A stretch of DNA of 64,000 nucleotides from Tepidamorphus gemmatus (GCF_004346195.1 NZ_SMAK01000009.1:1-64000); one strand, 5' to 3'; numbered from the stretch's first letter, positions 18,788 to 28,397 are shown. Notes: a model not told the origin generated them from the letters alone. Program-made: numbers and translations.

Positions 18788-18962
18788 GCGGGGTGGACGT
18801 GAAACCCGCCTCATCCTGACTCTGAACATGAGCCGGTTGAATCGGCGTGCGAGGATTCGGCCGCAAGCCAGGCGCGATCCTGCCACGGCGCCTGAACGGG
18901 CTGATTCGGGATGCCAACACCCAGGCGCAAGCGATTCACCGGACTCGGATTTCCCGCGCCGT

Positions 18963-19748
18963 TCAGATCCCGTTGAAGTCGCCGCCGCGGCCGCTGCCGC
19001 CGGCAAACCGTGCGGCTCCCTTGAGGCCTTCCGCCTCGAGCGCTGGCAGGCCACCACGGTATTCCGCCGCAAGCGCCGCATCCATCGGAAGAGTCCATTG
19101 GCCGTAGGCCGACCGGCGGTCGGCCCGCAGACACAACTGCGGAAACCGCGCAATCTCGTGCGCGAGGTCTTCTGCCGCCTGCCGTGCCATGCCAGACCCG
19201 ACGACCCGCTCGCACAGGCCGATGCGCAGCGCTTCCTCCGCCGCCACCTTGCGGCCGGTGAGGATCAGGTCGAGGGCACGGCCCATTCCGATCAGACGAG
19301 GCAGCCTGACCGTTCCTCCGTCGATCAGCGGCACGCCCCAGCGCCGGCAGTAGACGCCGAAATAGGCGTCCTCTTCCATCACCCTGAGGTCGCACCACAG
19401 GGCCAGCTCCATCCCGCCTGCCACTGCGGGCCCGGCGATGGCGGCGATCACCGGCTTCGACAGGTCGAGCCGCGTCGGGCCCATCGGCCCGCGGGCACCG
19501 GCCTCCGGATCCAGCTCCGCAATCTCCAGGGCTCCCGATGCTGCGTGCTTGAGATCATAGCCTGCACAGAAGGTTCCCCCCGCGCCCCAGAAGACCGCGA
19601 CCGCGGCGCCCTCATCCGCCTCGAAGGCCTCGAAGGCGGCAAGAAGTGCCCCAGCCGTCTCGGGATCGACCGCGTTGCGGGCGGCCGGCCGGTCGAGGAT
19701 CACCGTCCAGACCGGTCCCTGTCGCTCGGTGCGCACACTGCCTGACAT
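18963..19748 (-). CDS. crotonase/enoyl-CoA hydratase-like protein
   Basis: A 261-residue crotonase-fold protein. The oxyanion-hole segments are present (GTFCAGYDLKH and AGPAVAGGMELALWCDLRV). At the position of the first catalytic glutamate of enoyl-CoA hydratase the sequence reads FGVYCRRWGVPLIDGGT (Cys for Glu), and the second is Asp in ALDLILTG, so canonical syn-hydration is doubtful. The CRRWGVPLIDGGT variant recurs, as I recall, in a distinct proteobacterial clade. The reaction is unknown. It stands between the PepSY gene and ssrA. Confidence 0.85.
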   Translation of the reverse strand: MSGSVRTERQGPVWTVILDRPAARNAVDPETAGALLAAFEAFEADEGAAVAVFWGAGGTFCAGYDLKHAASGALEIAELDPEAGARGPMGPTRLDLSKPVIAAIAGPAVAGGMELALWCDLRVMEEDAYFGVYCRRWGVPLIDGGTVRLPRLIGMGRALDLILTGRKVAAEEALRIGLCERVVGSGMARQAAEDLAHEIARFPQLCLRADRRSAYGQWTLPMDAALAAEYRGGLPALEAEGLKGAARFAGGSGRGGDFNGI

Positions 19749-19811
19749 GGTTGCATCCTTTCCGTTCCGGCCGGACTTGCGGTTTCGATGATTGCCGCGC
19801 CCGACGAGGCT

Positions 19812-19840
19812 TTTCAGCCGAGTGTTTCGTTCCTATATTC
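19812..19840 (+). promoter_or_regulatory. promoter of ssrA
   Basis: TTTTCA (19812-19817), 17 bases, TATATT (19835-19840). The spacing is ideal and the -10 strong. Transcription would begin near 19847, just ahead of the tmRNA acceptor piece. The gap 19749-19811 holds nothing else. Confidence 0.62.
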
Positions 19841-19846
19841 CGCGTT

Positions 19847-20160
19847 GTCGGCGCAAGCTGACTATGGCGATACACGGTCGTTGGAATAAGCCCATCGGAC
19901 CCGGGGGCGGTACCCGGCGCCTCCACCAGAACCGATCCGGACGGGTCGGCTGTGGCGGGGGCGAAACAGGATCGACGAGGGTGTAAAGAACGCGCCGTCG
20001 CCCGGCATGGTACCGCCGTTATCGGGCCGTACAATAGTTGCGAACGACAACTATGCTCCGGTTGCTCAGGCCGCGTAACGCGGTCTGAAAAGCCGATCCA
20101 AGCCCTGACGGGTTAGCTCCGTCAGGCGGGGTTCGGAGGCACCTGGCAACAGAAGCCTCC
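19847..20160 (+). ncRNA. ssrA: tmRNA, circularly permuted two-piece form
   Basis: tmRNA frees stalled ribosomes and tags the unfinished protein. The acceptor piece comes first and ends with CCA at 19926-19928; the coding piece starts at 19957. The 3' strand CGCCTCC (19918-19924) pairs with GGGGGCG (19957-19963) with a G3-U70 wobble, the alanyl-tRNA synthetase identity element. A T-arm (CCGGG/CCCGG, 7-base loop) precedes the CCA, and the coding piece has the D-loop-like GAAACAGGATCGACGAGG. Helix P2 can form between pieces (CCGT/ACGG, AACG/CGTT, GGG/CCC). The 28-base linker 19929-19956 would be excised. The 3' end is estimated from the last hairpin (GGAGGC/GCCTCC); the 5' end from the promoter. 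sspB follows. Confidence 0.93.
20040..20078 (+). other. tmRNA tag reading frame
   Basis: Resume codon GCG at 20040, then AAC GAC AAC TAT GCT CCG GTT GCT CAG GCC GCG TAA. The encoded tag is ANDNYAPVAQAA; the final Ala-Ala is the ClpX-recognised degron and the start the SspB-binding part. The stop codon sits in the loop of a CCGCG/CGCGG hairpin (P5). Confidence 0.95.
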
Positions 20161-20230
20161 ACTTCGCCTTCGTTCCCGGCCGCCTGGCCTGTCACGGTCA
20201 CAGGCGTCAGTCGCAATTGCCAGCTTCCGG

Positions 20231-20809
20231 ATGCCGCAGGATCTGATTCGCTACGACCTACTGACCCAGGAGGCGCTGCGCGGCGTGGTCCGATCGGTGC
20301 TGGCCGATGTCGCCAGGGCCGGTTTGCCCGGCGACCATCACTTCTTCATTGCCTTCGCCACCCAGGCGCCGGGCGTACGCATTTCCAAGCGTCTGCGGGA
20401 GACCTATCCCGACGAGATGACGATCGTCCTGCAGTATCAGTTCTGGGATCTGGAAGTGACCGACGGCGCGTTCGCGGTGAGCCTGTCGTTCAACGGCATA
20501 CCCGAGCGTCTGCACATCCCCTTCGCTGCGATCAAGGGCTTCTTCGATCCGAGCGTCCAGTTCGGGCTGCAGTTCGATCCCGGAACCCCGGTCGAGGCCA
20601 ACGACGACGCTCGCCCCGAGTCTCGGGACCCCGCGACACCGGCCAAGGGAACGGACATGCCGGCCGATGCGCAGCGCTCGCGGACAGCACCGAAATCCAA
20701 GCCGAAACCGGACACCGCCGCCCCCGCCGACAGCCCGGCCGCGCCGTCGCGCGAGACGGCTCCCGGCGCAGACGTCGTATCGCTTGACGCATTTCGCAAG
20801 AAGACCTGA
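20231..20809 (+). CDS. sspB: SspB-alpha, ClpXP adaptor for ssrA-tagged proteins
   Basis: SspB binds the N-terminal part of the ssrA tag and hands tagged proteins to ClpXP. The 192-residue product has the alphaproteobacterial SspB fold segment: HHFFIAFATQAPGVRISKRLRE, EMTIVLQYQFWDLEV, FAVSLSFNGIPERLHIPFAAIKGFFDPSV. A long Pro/Ala/Lys-rich linker leads to the terminal ClpX-binding module ADVVSLDAFRKKT. It lies 70 bases downstream of ssrA on the same strand, so the tag and its adaptor are neighbours. The ribosome site before the ATG is weak. Confidence 0.93.
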   Translation: MPQDLIRYDLLTQEALRGVVRSVLADVARAGLPGDHHFFIAFATQAPGVRISKRLRETYPDEMTIVLQYQFWDLEVTDGAFAVSLSFNGIPERLHIPFAAIKGFFDPSVQFGLQFDPGTPVEANDDARPESRDPATPAKGTDMPADAQRSRTAPKSKPKPDTAAPADSPAAPSRETAPGADVVSLDAFRKKT

Positions 20810-20904
20810 CAGTCCCTGCCGCACCCGCGCGCCAGTCGGTTTGCGTGGCCTGACGTGCATGCTATGAGGCCCGCCAGAACAGGCTCAACCGGCAGGACTC
20901 CGGC

Positions 20905-22296
20905 ATGTCAAACACCCGTATCGAAACCGATACCTTCGGCCCGATAGAGGTCGATGCCACCCGCTACTGGGGTGCTCAGGCGCAGCGCTCGCTCGACAAC
21001 TTCAGGATCGGCTGGGAAAAGCAGCCACTGCCGATCGTGCGTGCCCTTGGCATCGTCAAGCGCGCGGCGGCCGAGGTCAACATGAAGCTCGGCAAGCTCG
21101 ATCCGAAGATCGGCGAGGCGATCGTCGCCGCCGCCCAGGAGGTGATCGACGGCAAGCTTGACGACCATTTCCCGCTGGTGGTCTGGCAGACCGGCTCCGG
21201 CACCCAGTCGAACATGAACGCCAACGAGGTGATCGCCAACCGCGCCATCGAGATCCTTGGCGGCAAGCTCGGCTCCAAGACGCCGGTCCATCCGAACGAC
21301 CACGTCAACATGAGCCAGTCGTCGAACGACACCTATCCGACGGCCATGCACGTGGCCTCAGCCGAGGAGATCGTCAACCGGCTGCTGCCGGCGCTGCGGC
21401 ATCTGCATGCCGCGCTCGACGCCAAGGCCAAGGCATGGGCGGACATCGTCAAGATCGGCCGCACGCATACCCAGGATGCGACCCCGCTCACCCTCGGTCA
21501 GGAATTCAGCGGCTACGCACAGCAGGTCGCGAACGGCATCGCCCGCATCGAGCTGACACTGCCGGGCCTGATGGAACTCGCCCAGGGCGGCACGGCCGTC
21601 GGCACCGGCCTCAACGCTCCTGTCGGATTCGACGTGGCGGTTGCCGAGCGGATCGCGGAGATCACCGGCCTTCCCTTCACCACGGCACCAAACAAGTTCG
21701 AGGCCCTCGCCGCCCACGACGCCATGGTGTTCGCGCATGGCGCCATCAACACCCTCGCCGCGGCGCTCTTCAAGATCGCCAACGACATCCGCCTGATGGG
21801 ATCCGGACCCCGCTCCGGTCTCGGCGAACTGGCGCTGCCGGAGAACGAGCCGGGATCCTCGATCATGCCGGGCAAGGTCAACCCGACCCAGTGCGAGGCG
21901 ATGACCCAGGTGTGCGTTCAGGTGTTCGGCAACCACGCCGCCATCACCTTTGCCGACAGCCAGGGCCATTTCGAGCTGAATGTGTTCAATCCCGTCATGG
22001 CCTACAACATGCTCCAGTCGATCCGGCTGATCGCCGACGCGTCGATCTCCTTCACCGACAACTGCATCGTCGGCATCGAGCCGCGCCTCGACAATATCAA
22101 GGCAGGGGTCGAGCGCTCGCTGATGCTTGTCACAGCGCTCGCCCCGAAGATCGGTTACGATGCGGCCGCCAAGATCGCCAAGGCCGCCCACGTCAAGGGC
22201 ACCACCCTGCGCGAAGAGGCCGTAGGCGGCGGCTATGTCACCGAGGCCGAATTCGACGAGATCGTGCGGCCGGAGAAGATGACACGGCCGGGGTGA
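20905..22296 (+). CDS. fumC: class II fumarate hydratase
   Basis: FumC interconverts fumarate and malate in the TCA cycle; the class II enzyme is oxygen-stable and iron-free. The 463-residue product has the superfamily blocks [40 protein letters not shown] (catalytic His) and [17 protein letters not shown], the fumarase signature loop with the catalytic Ser. Full length. AGGA precedes the ATG. It is followed by two small genes on the same strand. Confidence 0.97.
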   Translation: MSNTRIETDTFGPIEVDATRYWGAQAQRSLDNFRIGWEKQPLPIVRALGIVKRAAAEVNMKLGKLDPKIGEAIVAAAQEVIDGKLDDHFPLVVWQTGSGTQSNMNANEVIANRAIEILGGKLGSKTPVHPNDHVNMSQSSNDTYPTAMHVASAEEIVNRLLPALRHLHAALDAKAKAWADIVKIGRTHTQDATPLTLGQEFSGYAQQVANGIARIELTLPGLMELAQGGTAVGTGLNAPVGFDVAVAERIAEITGLPFTTAPNKFEALAAHDAMVFAHGAINTLAAALFKIANDIRLMGSGPRSGLGELALPENEPGSSIMPGKVNPTQCEAMTQVCVQVFGNHAAITFADSQGHFELNVFNPVMAYNMLQSIRLIADASISFTDNCIVGIEPRLDNIKAGVERSLMLVTALAPKIGYDAAAKIAKAAHVKGTTLREEAVGGGYVTEAEFDEIVRPEKMTRPG

Positions 22297-22379
22297 GGAT
22301 CCTCGCCATGTCGGCCGGATGCCTGCATCGCATCGCCGCGCCCGCTCGCCGTTCCCACCGCGGCTGACAGTCCATCGCC

Positions 22380-22583
22380 ATGCCGGAGATCGTCAACCTC
22401 AACCGCGTCCGCAAGCAGAAGGCCCGCGCCGGGCGCAAGGCGGAAGCAGCCGCGAATCGTGTCCGCTTCGGACGTACCAAGGCCGAGCGGGCCGCTGCCA
22501 GAGCCGCCGAGGACAAGGCCGGGCGCGACCTTGCCGGTCATCGCCTTGGTGCGGATGACCCCGACACGGACCGGGGCCGGTGA
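22380..22583 (+). CDS. DUF4169 small basic protein
   Basis: A 67-residue Arg/Ala/Lys-rich protein beginning PEIVNLNRVRKQKARAGRK and containing NRVRFGRTKAERAAARAAE, the conserved core of DUF4169 in alphaproteobacteria. It is probably largely helical; its function is not known. The stop overlaps the GTG start of the next gene (GTGA), and the two are usually found together downstream of fumC in this group, so they likely form one transcript. Confidence 0.83.
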   Translation: MPEIVNLNRVRKQKARAGRKAEAAANRVRFGRTKAERAAARAAEDKAGRDLAGHRLGADDPDTDRGR

Positions 22584-22822
22584 GCGCGGGCCAGCGCAAG
22601 CGCTCGATCACCATCGCCGGCCACCGGACCAGCATCTCGCTGGAGGGCGCGTTCTGGGAGGCCCTTGGCGAGATTGCCGGGGAGCGCGGAGTGCCGATAG
22701 CCACCGTCGTCGCCGAGATCGACCGCGCCCGTGCCGGCATCGGCCTGTCGTCAGCGATCCGGCTGCATGTGCTCGATCATTACCGTCGCCGCGCGCGGCG
22801 GGCGGCCGGTCTGCCGGGCTAG
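22580..22822 (+). CDS. ribbon-helix-helix domain protein
   Basis: An 80-residue protein of the RHH_4 type: KRSITIAGHRTSISLEGAFWEALGEIA forms the beta-strand and first helix, followed by ERGVPIATVVAEIDRAR and SAIRLHVLDHYRRRARR. Despite the name such proteins often appear singly and their DNA targets are unknown. It uses a GTG start overlapping the DUF4169 stop; its last four bases overlap the end of the convergent AsmA-like gene. Confidence 0.82.
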   Translation: MSAGQRKRSITIAGHRTSISLEGAFWEALGEIAGERGVPIATVVAEIDRARAGIGLSSAIRLHVLDHYRRRARRAAGLPG

Positions 22823-25800
22823 CGGAACGTCCGCTGGCCCTCATCGCCCGACACCGTCGGGCGCGGATCGGTCGGCAAGACGACCTGCGAGTCGCCGCGA
22901 GTCTGGCCGGCGCGGACCGGAGCAAGCGGTACGACGGGCGCCGGCGTGATGACGATCGGCTGACCGATCGGCGGCAGATCCGTCGGCGACTGCTCGTCCG
23001 TCGTGACGGGCCCGGAGGTGGACGGCAGCCCATCTGAGGCCGACGAACCGGGGGGCGGCGAGTCAGCGGGCGGCAGTTCCCTCAGGATCTCCTCGATCCG
23101 ACGCGTGAACTCGCTGTTGTCGAGCTGCGTCCCCGCAGCCTGAGGCAGCTCATCCGCCGGCTGCGTCTCCTCGGCGCTCGGTTCGGGCGCCGGTTCCTCC
23201 GACTGGGAGCGCCGGTCGCGCTGCTCGGCTTGACGCCGCTGCTCCTCCTCGGCCTGAAGGCGACGCGCCTCCTCCTCGCTCTGCCGCGCCGCTTCCTCCG
23301 CACGGCGCTGCGCCTCCTCGGCGGCCTCGCGCTCGCGCCGAACGCGCTCCTGGCCCTGGCGGATCAGTTCGCGGCCCAGTCGCTGGCGCTCCAGGATCTC
23401 CGCCTGCAGCGCCTCGAGCCGTTCGACCTCCTGCTCGAAGGCACGGACGGTGAGATAGCCGAGTAGCGGATTGACGTCGATCAGCCGCTGCGGATGCGCC
23501 AGCGGGCCGGCAAACACCACACCGACCTCGCGGACGCGGCTGTCCCCGCCGTCTGCCTCGAGCCTGAGGGTCCATTCGGAATCGATGGCCAGTTCGCCGA
23601 GGTCGATGGTCGCCGAAGCGAAGCTCGACAAGGCCTCCGACCGGATGCGGACATTGTTCGCCCTCAGCACCCCCGAAGAGATCGAGAAGGCACCTTCGAT
23701 CGACTCGAAGGCAAGACTCCCTGCGTCCAAATGGCCGGCGAACACGTCGCCGACCCGTTCCTCGGTCAGCTCCAGCCCGGCATCGGCAGCGCTGATGATG
23801 AGGTCGAAGGCCGCCGGGTTCATCCGCCGCAGCACACCGTTCGTGACGCCGAACGAACCCGTACCGCTCAACGCCGAGACGAGGGCCAGCGGGCTGCGGC
23901 CGGCCCCCTCGAACGCGGCACCGAACGAGAGCGCGCCGGTGGCGACCGGCCTGCGGCCGTCGCTCCAGACGAATTCCTCGAGCCGCGCGTTCGACAGCTC
24001 GACACGGCCGGAGGCGGTGATGGTACCGTCGAGCTCGATGAGATCGAGGCTCGCCTGCAGCCGACCACCGAACAGGTTGCCGACGATATTGTCGACCGAG
24101 AACCGCACCGCATCGAAGCCGACCTCGAGCCGGGCGTCGGTCAGCCGCGCCCCCGGGAACAGCGTCGCTACCGGGGTTGCGACCGACACGCGGCCCCGCC
24201 AGCCAGGGCGGGCGGTCGCCTCGAACGGCGCCTCAGGCCAGGCCGCTTCGATGCCGGGACGGCCGATCTCCCGACCGGCCTCACCAACCGCAAGACCAAG
24301 CAGCCAGGGAAGATCGAGGCGATTTGTCTGCAGCTCGCCGTCGAGAACCCACATGCCGGCGCCCGCATCGAGGCTGATCCGACCCGCGGCGGTCACGCCG
24401 TCTGCGGCAAGTTCGAGCCCCGATACCGACCAGATGTCGTCGGTTGCCGACAGGCCAGCCGTGATCTGCAAAGGTTGCGCCGGCGGCGCGGACAGGTCGA
24501 GCCCGATCATGCGCAACAGCCGGCCGGGATCGCTCACCTGCCCGGCGATCTTGCCGGTGATTTCGCGCCCGCCCCGCTGCGGCCAGCGGCCGCTTCCGAC
24601 GAATGTGCCGTCGATGCCGATCCCCGCGGCTTCCAGATCGAAGGAAATCGACGCCTCCGGCCTTCCCTCGGCGCGAATGGCGATCCTGCCCGGCTGCTGG
24701 CCAGGGGTGGGTTCCAGTCCGACCTGGGCGGCCAACCGCGCTCCATCGGGATTGCGTGCCTGTGCATCAAGCGAGACAGCGGCAGCATGAAAGGCCTCGA
24801 CCGCCCCCTCGAAGCTCGCCTCGGCACGGATGTCGGTGCCGCCCGTGACCCCGGTCAGATCCAGACGTATGCGGCTGCCATCGGCGGTTCTGACCGCATG
24901 CACATTCGCCTCCAGCCGGGCCGGCACCAGCTCGGCCCCGCGCGCCGACAGCCAGTCGCCGCTGGCACGATAGCCGAGCGCACTCAGGAGCCGCGCCACC
25001 CCGTCGAGCGCCTCCGCCGAGGCCGCAAGGGTCAGGGAGCCATCGGGCGTCTTGGCAAAGGACCTGACCGCGCCGCTGCCCTCGACCCGGGCACCGCCGA
25101 TGTCGCCAACCGTCAGACGGTGAATCGTCAGGTCGCCGTCGGCGATCGCCAGCTCCGCCACGACTCCGCTTGCCTCCACGTCGCCGAGCGCAAGCGCATC
25201 GGCAGCAAGCTCGATATCGACGTCGATCCCCTCGACGGTGGCCGCCGCAGCACCCAGCAGCCGCGAGCGGTCCGGACCGCCCGTACCCGACGACACGGCG
25301 AGCGCCAGACGGTCGGCCGTCAGCTGCGCCGACAGCCGTCCGCGCGTCGTTTCCGTGCGCGGCCAGAAGCCGACTGCCCCCTGCAGCCGGGTATCGGCGG
25401 TTGCGATGTCGATCGATTCGGCGACGATCCTGCCGTCGCCCAGCATGACCCGCGCCGAGGCCGTCAGGCGGGCCCCTGAAAGGTGCACTGCGGGCAGTCG
25501 GAGGTTCGGGCCGAGCAGCCAGTCGCCGAACATCGGGGCCTGCGCCGCGTTCACCCGGATCGCGCCGTCGAAGCGCGGTGAACCGCTGTCGAAGATCACC
25601 CGGCCCGCCATCGACACGTCCGTTCCGCCAGGCGCAGCCGCAACCGCTCGTTCAATTGCCAGGCCGCCGCCATCGGCGGCGAGATCGACCGACAGCGCCT
25701 CCACCAGCCCGCCCGACAACACGACGGACTCGATGTCGATCGCCGCGTGTCCGGGGATCGGCAACAGCTCCGGCTCGAGCGCCGCGCCGATGCGGCGCAC

Positions 25801-26808
25801 CACCTCGACGAGGTCGACCGGCTGTTCGGCACCGCTGCCGAGCAGTCGGTCGAGATCCAGCTGCCGGGCCGACAGCACCGCGTCGAACCGCGGCCGGGCG
25901 CCAAGATCGATGTTCACGGCGCCCGCGAATGTGACGCTGCCGACCTCCGGTCCGATCCTGAGGCTCCCCTTGTCGACGACGACATGCTCCGGCGATGCCG
26001 ACACCTGGCCGTCGATCCGCCACGGCAGCGCGCCGTCGTCGGTTTCCAGACGTTCGAGCACAGCCATGCCGGTGAAGGTCGGTACCGCCTCGGGATCGCG
26101 CACCAGGGTACCGTCGAGCTCCAAGCCGAGCGGCGCATCCGCGGGCAGCAGCGACAGTTTCATGCGGATACCGCCGCGCTCCTCCTGCAGCCGGCCGGTC
26201 GCCAGCCGAAGCGTCAAGCGGCGGCCATCGGCGAAGAGGCCTCCCTCGGCGCGGAATGGTCCGATCAGCGAGGTCGCGGAGCCGCCGAGATTGATACCGG
26301 TCAGATGGATGGTTCTGCCGGCCTGGTCGTCGTCGACATCGAGCGCGCCGTCAACGATCTCGAAGCGGTCGATGCGAACCCGCTCCGGGGCGAAGGGCAC
26401 CGACGGACCGGTGTCGTTGCTCCAGACCAATCTGCCGCTCGCGTCGAGGCCGACCACCGCGAAGGGGCGACGAACCGTCATCCCGGTGATCAGCAGCTCG
26501 CCGCTGAGCAGCGGCGTCAGGGCCGCATGGATCTCGACCGACTCGGCCCCCTCACCGCCACCGGCGTCGCCGATGCGCACATCGGTTGCCGCAAGGCGCG
26601 GGAACGGCACGAGCCGCACGTCAAGTTCACCGGCGAACACCACCTTGCGACCGATGATCTCGCTCGCACGCGCCTCGAAGTAGCCGCGGTAAGACGACCA
26701 GTCGATGAAGAACGGCGCCGCGAACGCCGCAACCAGGGCCAGCGCGATGGCGATACCAATGGACAGGAGGATCGAGTTCACCGCCCGCGCCCTCGCCGCC
26801 AGCGGCAT
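22819..26808 (-). CDS. large AsmA-like envelope protein with coiled-coil tail
   Basis: A 1329-residue protein. One N-terminal transmembrane helix (SILLSIGIAIALALVAAFAAPFF) is followed by the AsmA start (IDWSSYRGYFEARASEIIGRKV, then FAGELDVRLVPFPRLAATDVRIG), and a very long beta-rich body. AsmA_2/TamB-like segments near residues 960-1070 (SFGVTNGVLRRMNPAAFDL) suggest a periplasmic groove protein for phospholipid transport to the outer membrane. The C-terminal 180 residues are different: an Arg/Glu/Gln-rich predicted coiled coil (RREREAAEEAQRRAEEAARQ) and a Pro/Ser-rich tail. An in-frame GTG at residue 10 (VNSILLSIG) is an alternative start. Monocistronic. Confidence 0.85.
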   Translation of the reverse strand: MPLAARARAVNSILLSIGIAIALALVAAFAAPFFIDWSSYRGYFEARASEIIGRKVVFAGELDVRLVPFPRLAATDVRIGDAGGGEGAESVEIHAALTPLLSGELLITGMTVRRPFAVVGLDASGRLVWSNDTGPSVPFAPERVRIDRFEIVDGALDVDDDQAGRTIHLTGINLGGSATSLIGPFRAEGGLFADGRRLTLRLATGRLQEERGGIRMKLSLLPADAPLGLELDGTLVRDPEAVPTFTGMAVLERLETDDGALPWRIDGQVSASPEHVVVDKGSLRIGPEVGSVTFAGAVNIDLGARPRFDAVLSARQLDLDRLLGSGAEQPVDLVEVVRRIGAALEPELLPIPGHAAIDIESVVLSGGLVEALSVDLAADGGGLAIERAVAAAPGGTDVSMAGRVIFDSGSPRFDGAIRVNAAQAPMFGDWLLGPNLRLPAVHLSGARLTASARVMLGDGRIVAESIDIATADTRLQGAVGFWPRTETTRGRLSAQLTADRLALAVSSGTGGPDRSRLLGAAAATVEGIDVDIELAADALALGDVEASGVVAELAIADGDLTIHRLTVGDIGGARVEGSGAVRSFAKTPDGSLTLAASAEALDGVARLLSALGYRASGDWLSARGAELVPARLEANVHAVRTADGSRIRLDLTGVTGGTDIRAEASFEGAVEAFHAAAVSLDAQARNPDGARLAAQVGLEPTPGQQPGRIAIRAEGRPEASISFDLEAAGIGIDGTFVGSGRWPQRGGREITGKIAGQVSDPGRLLRMIGLDLSAPPAQPLQITAGLSATDDIWSVSGLELAADGVTAAGRISLDAGAGMWVLDGELQTNRLDLPWLLGLAVGEAGREIGRPGIEAAWPEAPFEATARPGWRGRVSVATPVATLFPGARLTDARLEVGFDAVRFSVDNIVGNLFGGRLQASLDLIELDGTITASGRVELSNARLEEFVWSDGRRPVATGALSFGAAFEGAGRSPLALVSALSGTGSFGVTNGVLRRMNPAAFDLIISAADAGLELTEERVGDVFAGHLDAGSLAFESIEGAFSISSGVLRANNVRIRSEALSSFASATIDLGELAIDSEWTLRLEADGGDSRVREVGVVFAGPLAHPQRLIDVNPLLGYLTVRAFEQEVERLEALQAEILERQRLGRELIRQGQERVRREREAAEEAQRRAEEAARQSEEEARRLQAEEEQRRQAEQRDRRSQSEEPAPEPSAEETQPADELPQAAGTQLDNSEFTRRIEEILRELPPADSPPPGSSASDGLPSTSGPVTTDEQSPTDLPPIGQPIVITPAPVVPLAPVRAGQTRGDSQVVLPTDPRPTVSGDEGQRTFR

Positions 26809-26862
26809 CCTCTCCGGATGCCGGCTGCCGGCCCGTTGTTTAGCCCTGCCCCGTGATCCTTG

Positions 26863-28269
26863 TCAGATACGGACAATTTTCCCCGGGTTCATGATGTTCT
26901 TGGGGTCGAGCGCACGCTTGATCGCCCGCATCACCTCGACCGCCGCGCCGAGTTCGGCATCGAGATACTTCATCTTCCCCTGCCCCACCCCGTGCTCACC
27001 GGTGCAGGTCCCGTCCATGGCGATGGCTCGCTCGACGAGGCGGGTCATGAACTCCTCGACCCGGGCGATATCGGCCGGATCACTCATGTCGACGAGCACC
27101 GAGGTGTGGAAGTTGCCGTCGCCGACGTGGCCGACGATCGGCGCCAGCATCCCGAGCCGCTCGATGTCGGCCTTGGTCTCGAGGATGCATTCGGCCAGGC
27201 GGGAAATCGGCACGCAAACATCCGTCGCGAAGGTCTCCAGCCCGGGACGCAGGCCGCGGCAGGCCCAGTAGGCGTCGTGACGCGCCTGCCACAGCGCGGT
27301 CCGCTCCTCGGCATTCTGAGTCCACTCGAACGGTCCGCCGCCGAATTCGGCGGCGATCTCGCCGAAGCGTTGCGACTGCTCGGCGACGCCAGCCTCGGAG
27401 CCGTGGAACTCGACGAACAGCGTCGGCGTCTCGGCCAGCGACAGCCGCGAATAGGCATTGGAGGCGCGGACCTGCACCTCGTCGAGGAGTTCGATACGGG
27501 CAACCGGAATTCCCGACTGGATGGTCGCGATCACCGCGTTGCAGGCCCCCTCCAGCGTCGTGAAGGGGCAGACGCCGCCCGCGATCGCCTCGGGAATGCC
27601 GTGCAGCCTGAGCGTGATCTCGGTGGCGATGCCGAGCGTCCCCTCCGAACCGACGAGCAGGCGGGTAAGATCATAGCCCGCCGACGATTTCTTCGCCCGC
27701 CGCGCAGTGCGGATGATGGTGCCGTCCGCCATCACCGCCGTCAGCGACAGCACCGCATCCTTCATCGTGCCGTAGCGAACCGCGTTGGTGCCGGAGGCGC
27801 GGGTCGCCGTCATGCCGCCGATGCTGGCGTCCGCCCCGGGGTCGATCGGGAAGAACAGGCCGGAGGCGCGCAGTTCCGTGTTGAGCTGCTTGCGGGTGAC
27901 GCCCGCCTGCACCGTGCAGTCGAGATCCTCCGCGTTCACCTGCAGGACCCGGTTCATCCGGCTCATGTCCACACAGATCCCGCCGAACGGCGCGTTGACC
28001 TGCCCCTCCAGCGAGGTTCCGGTGCCGAACGCGATCACCGGGACGTCGTGACCGGCGCAGACGCGCACGATATCGGCGACTTCCTCCGTCGTCTCGGCAA
28101 AGACCACGGCATCCGGCGGTTGGTTGGGATGCCAGGTCGTGGTGTTGCCGTGCTGCGCGCGTACCGCCTGCGCCATCGACAGTCGCTCGCCGAAGCGTCC
28201 CTGCAGCGCCTCGATCGCGGCACGGACATCGCCGACGGCTCTGACGTTCGACTGCGCGGTAACAGGCAT
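26863..28269 (-). CDS. FAD-linked oxidase, D-lactate dehydrogenase (cytochrome) type
   Basis: A flavoprotein of the GlcD/Dld2 (VAO) family, about 468 residues. The FAD-binding PCMH half has PVIAFGTGTSLEGQVNAPFGG, FFPIDPGADASIGGMTATRASGTNAVRYG and LLVGSEGTLGIATEITLRL; the C-terminal FAD-oxidase_C half has IVGHVGDGNFHTSVLVD and the end TCTGEHGVGQGKMKYL (metal/substrate His). This pattern fits D-lactate or D-2-hydroxyacid dehydrogenases. The start MPVTAQSNVRAVG with GGAAGG upstream is preferred to a GTG seven codons earlier. There are no glcE/glcF partners, so it is a single-subunit enzyme; substrate not proven. Confidence 0.88.
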   Translation of the reverse strand: MPVTAQSNVRAVGDVRAAIEALQGRFGERLSMAQAVRAQHGNTTTWHPNQPPDAVVFAETTEEVADIVRVCAGHDVPVIAFGTGTSLEGQVNAPFGGICVDMSRMNRVLQVNAEDLDCTVQAGVTRKQLNTELRASGLFFPIDPGADASIGGMTATRASGTNAVRYGTMKDAVLSLTAVMADGTIIRTARRAKKSSAGYDLTRLLVGSEGTLGIATEITLRLHGIPEAIAGGVCPFTTLEGACNAVIATIQSGIPVARIELLDEVQVRASNAYSRLSLAETPTLFVEFHGSEAGVAEQSQRFGEIAAEFGGGPFEWTQNAEERTALWQARHDAYWACRGLRPGLETFATDVCVPISRLAECILETKADIERLGMLAPIVGHVGDGNFHTSVLVDMSDPADIARVEEFMTRLVERAIAMDGTCTGEHGVGQGKMKYLDAELGAAVEVMRAIKRALDPKNIMNPGKIVRI

Positions 28270-28397
28270 CGCAGGGAATCCTTCCAACACGTCCGGATTT
28301 CGGTAGATTTGCTCTCACACTAGCAGAAACACCAAGGACGCCAAATCACCATGCGACCGTGCGACATGCTGCAGCGGGCATCAGGCAAGCGGACTTC

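Noticed and set aside
23494-25479. A 661-codon plus-strand frame
   Set aside because: Antisense to the AsmA-like gene, Arg/Gly/Ala-rich, no start context.
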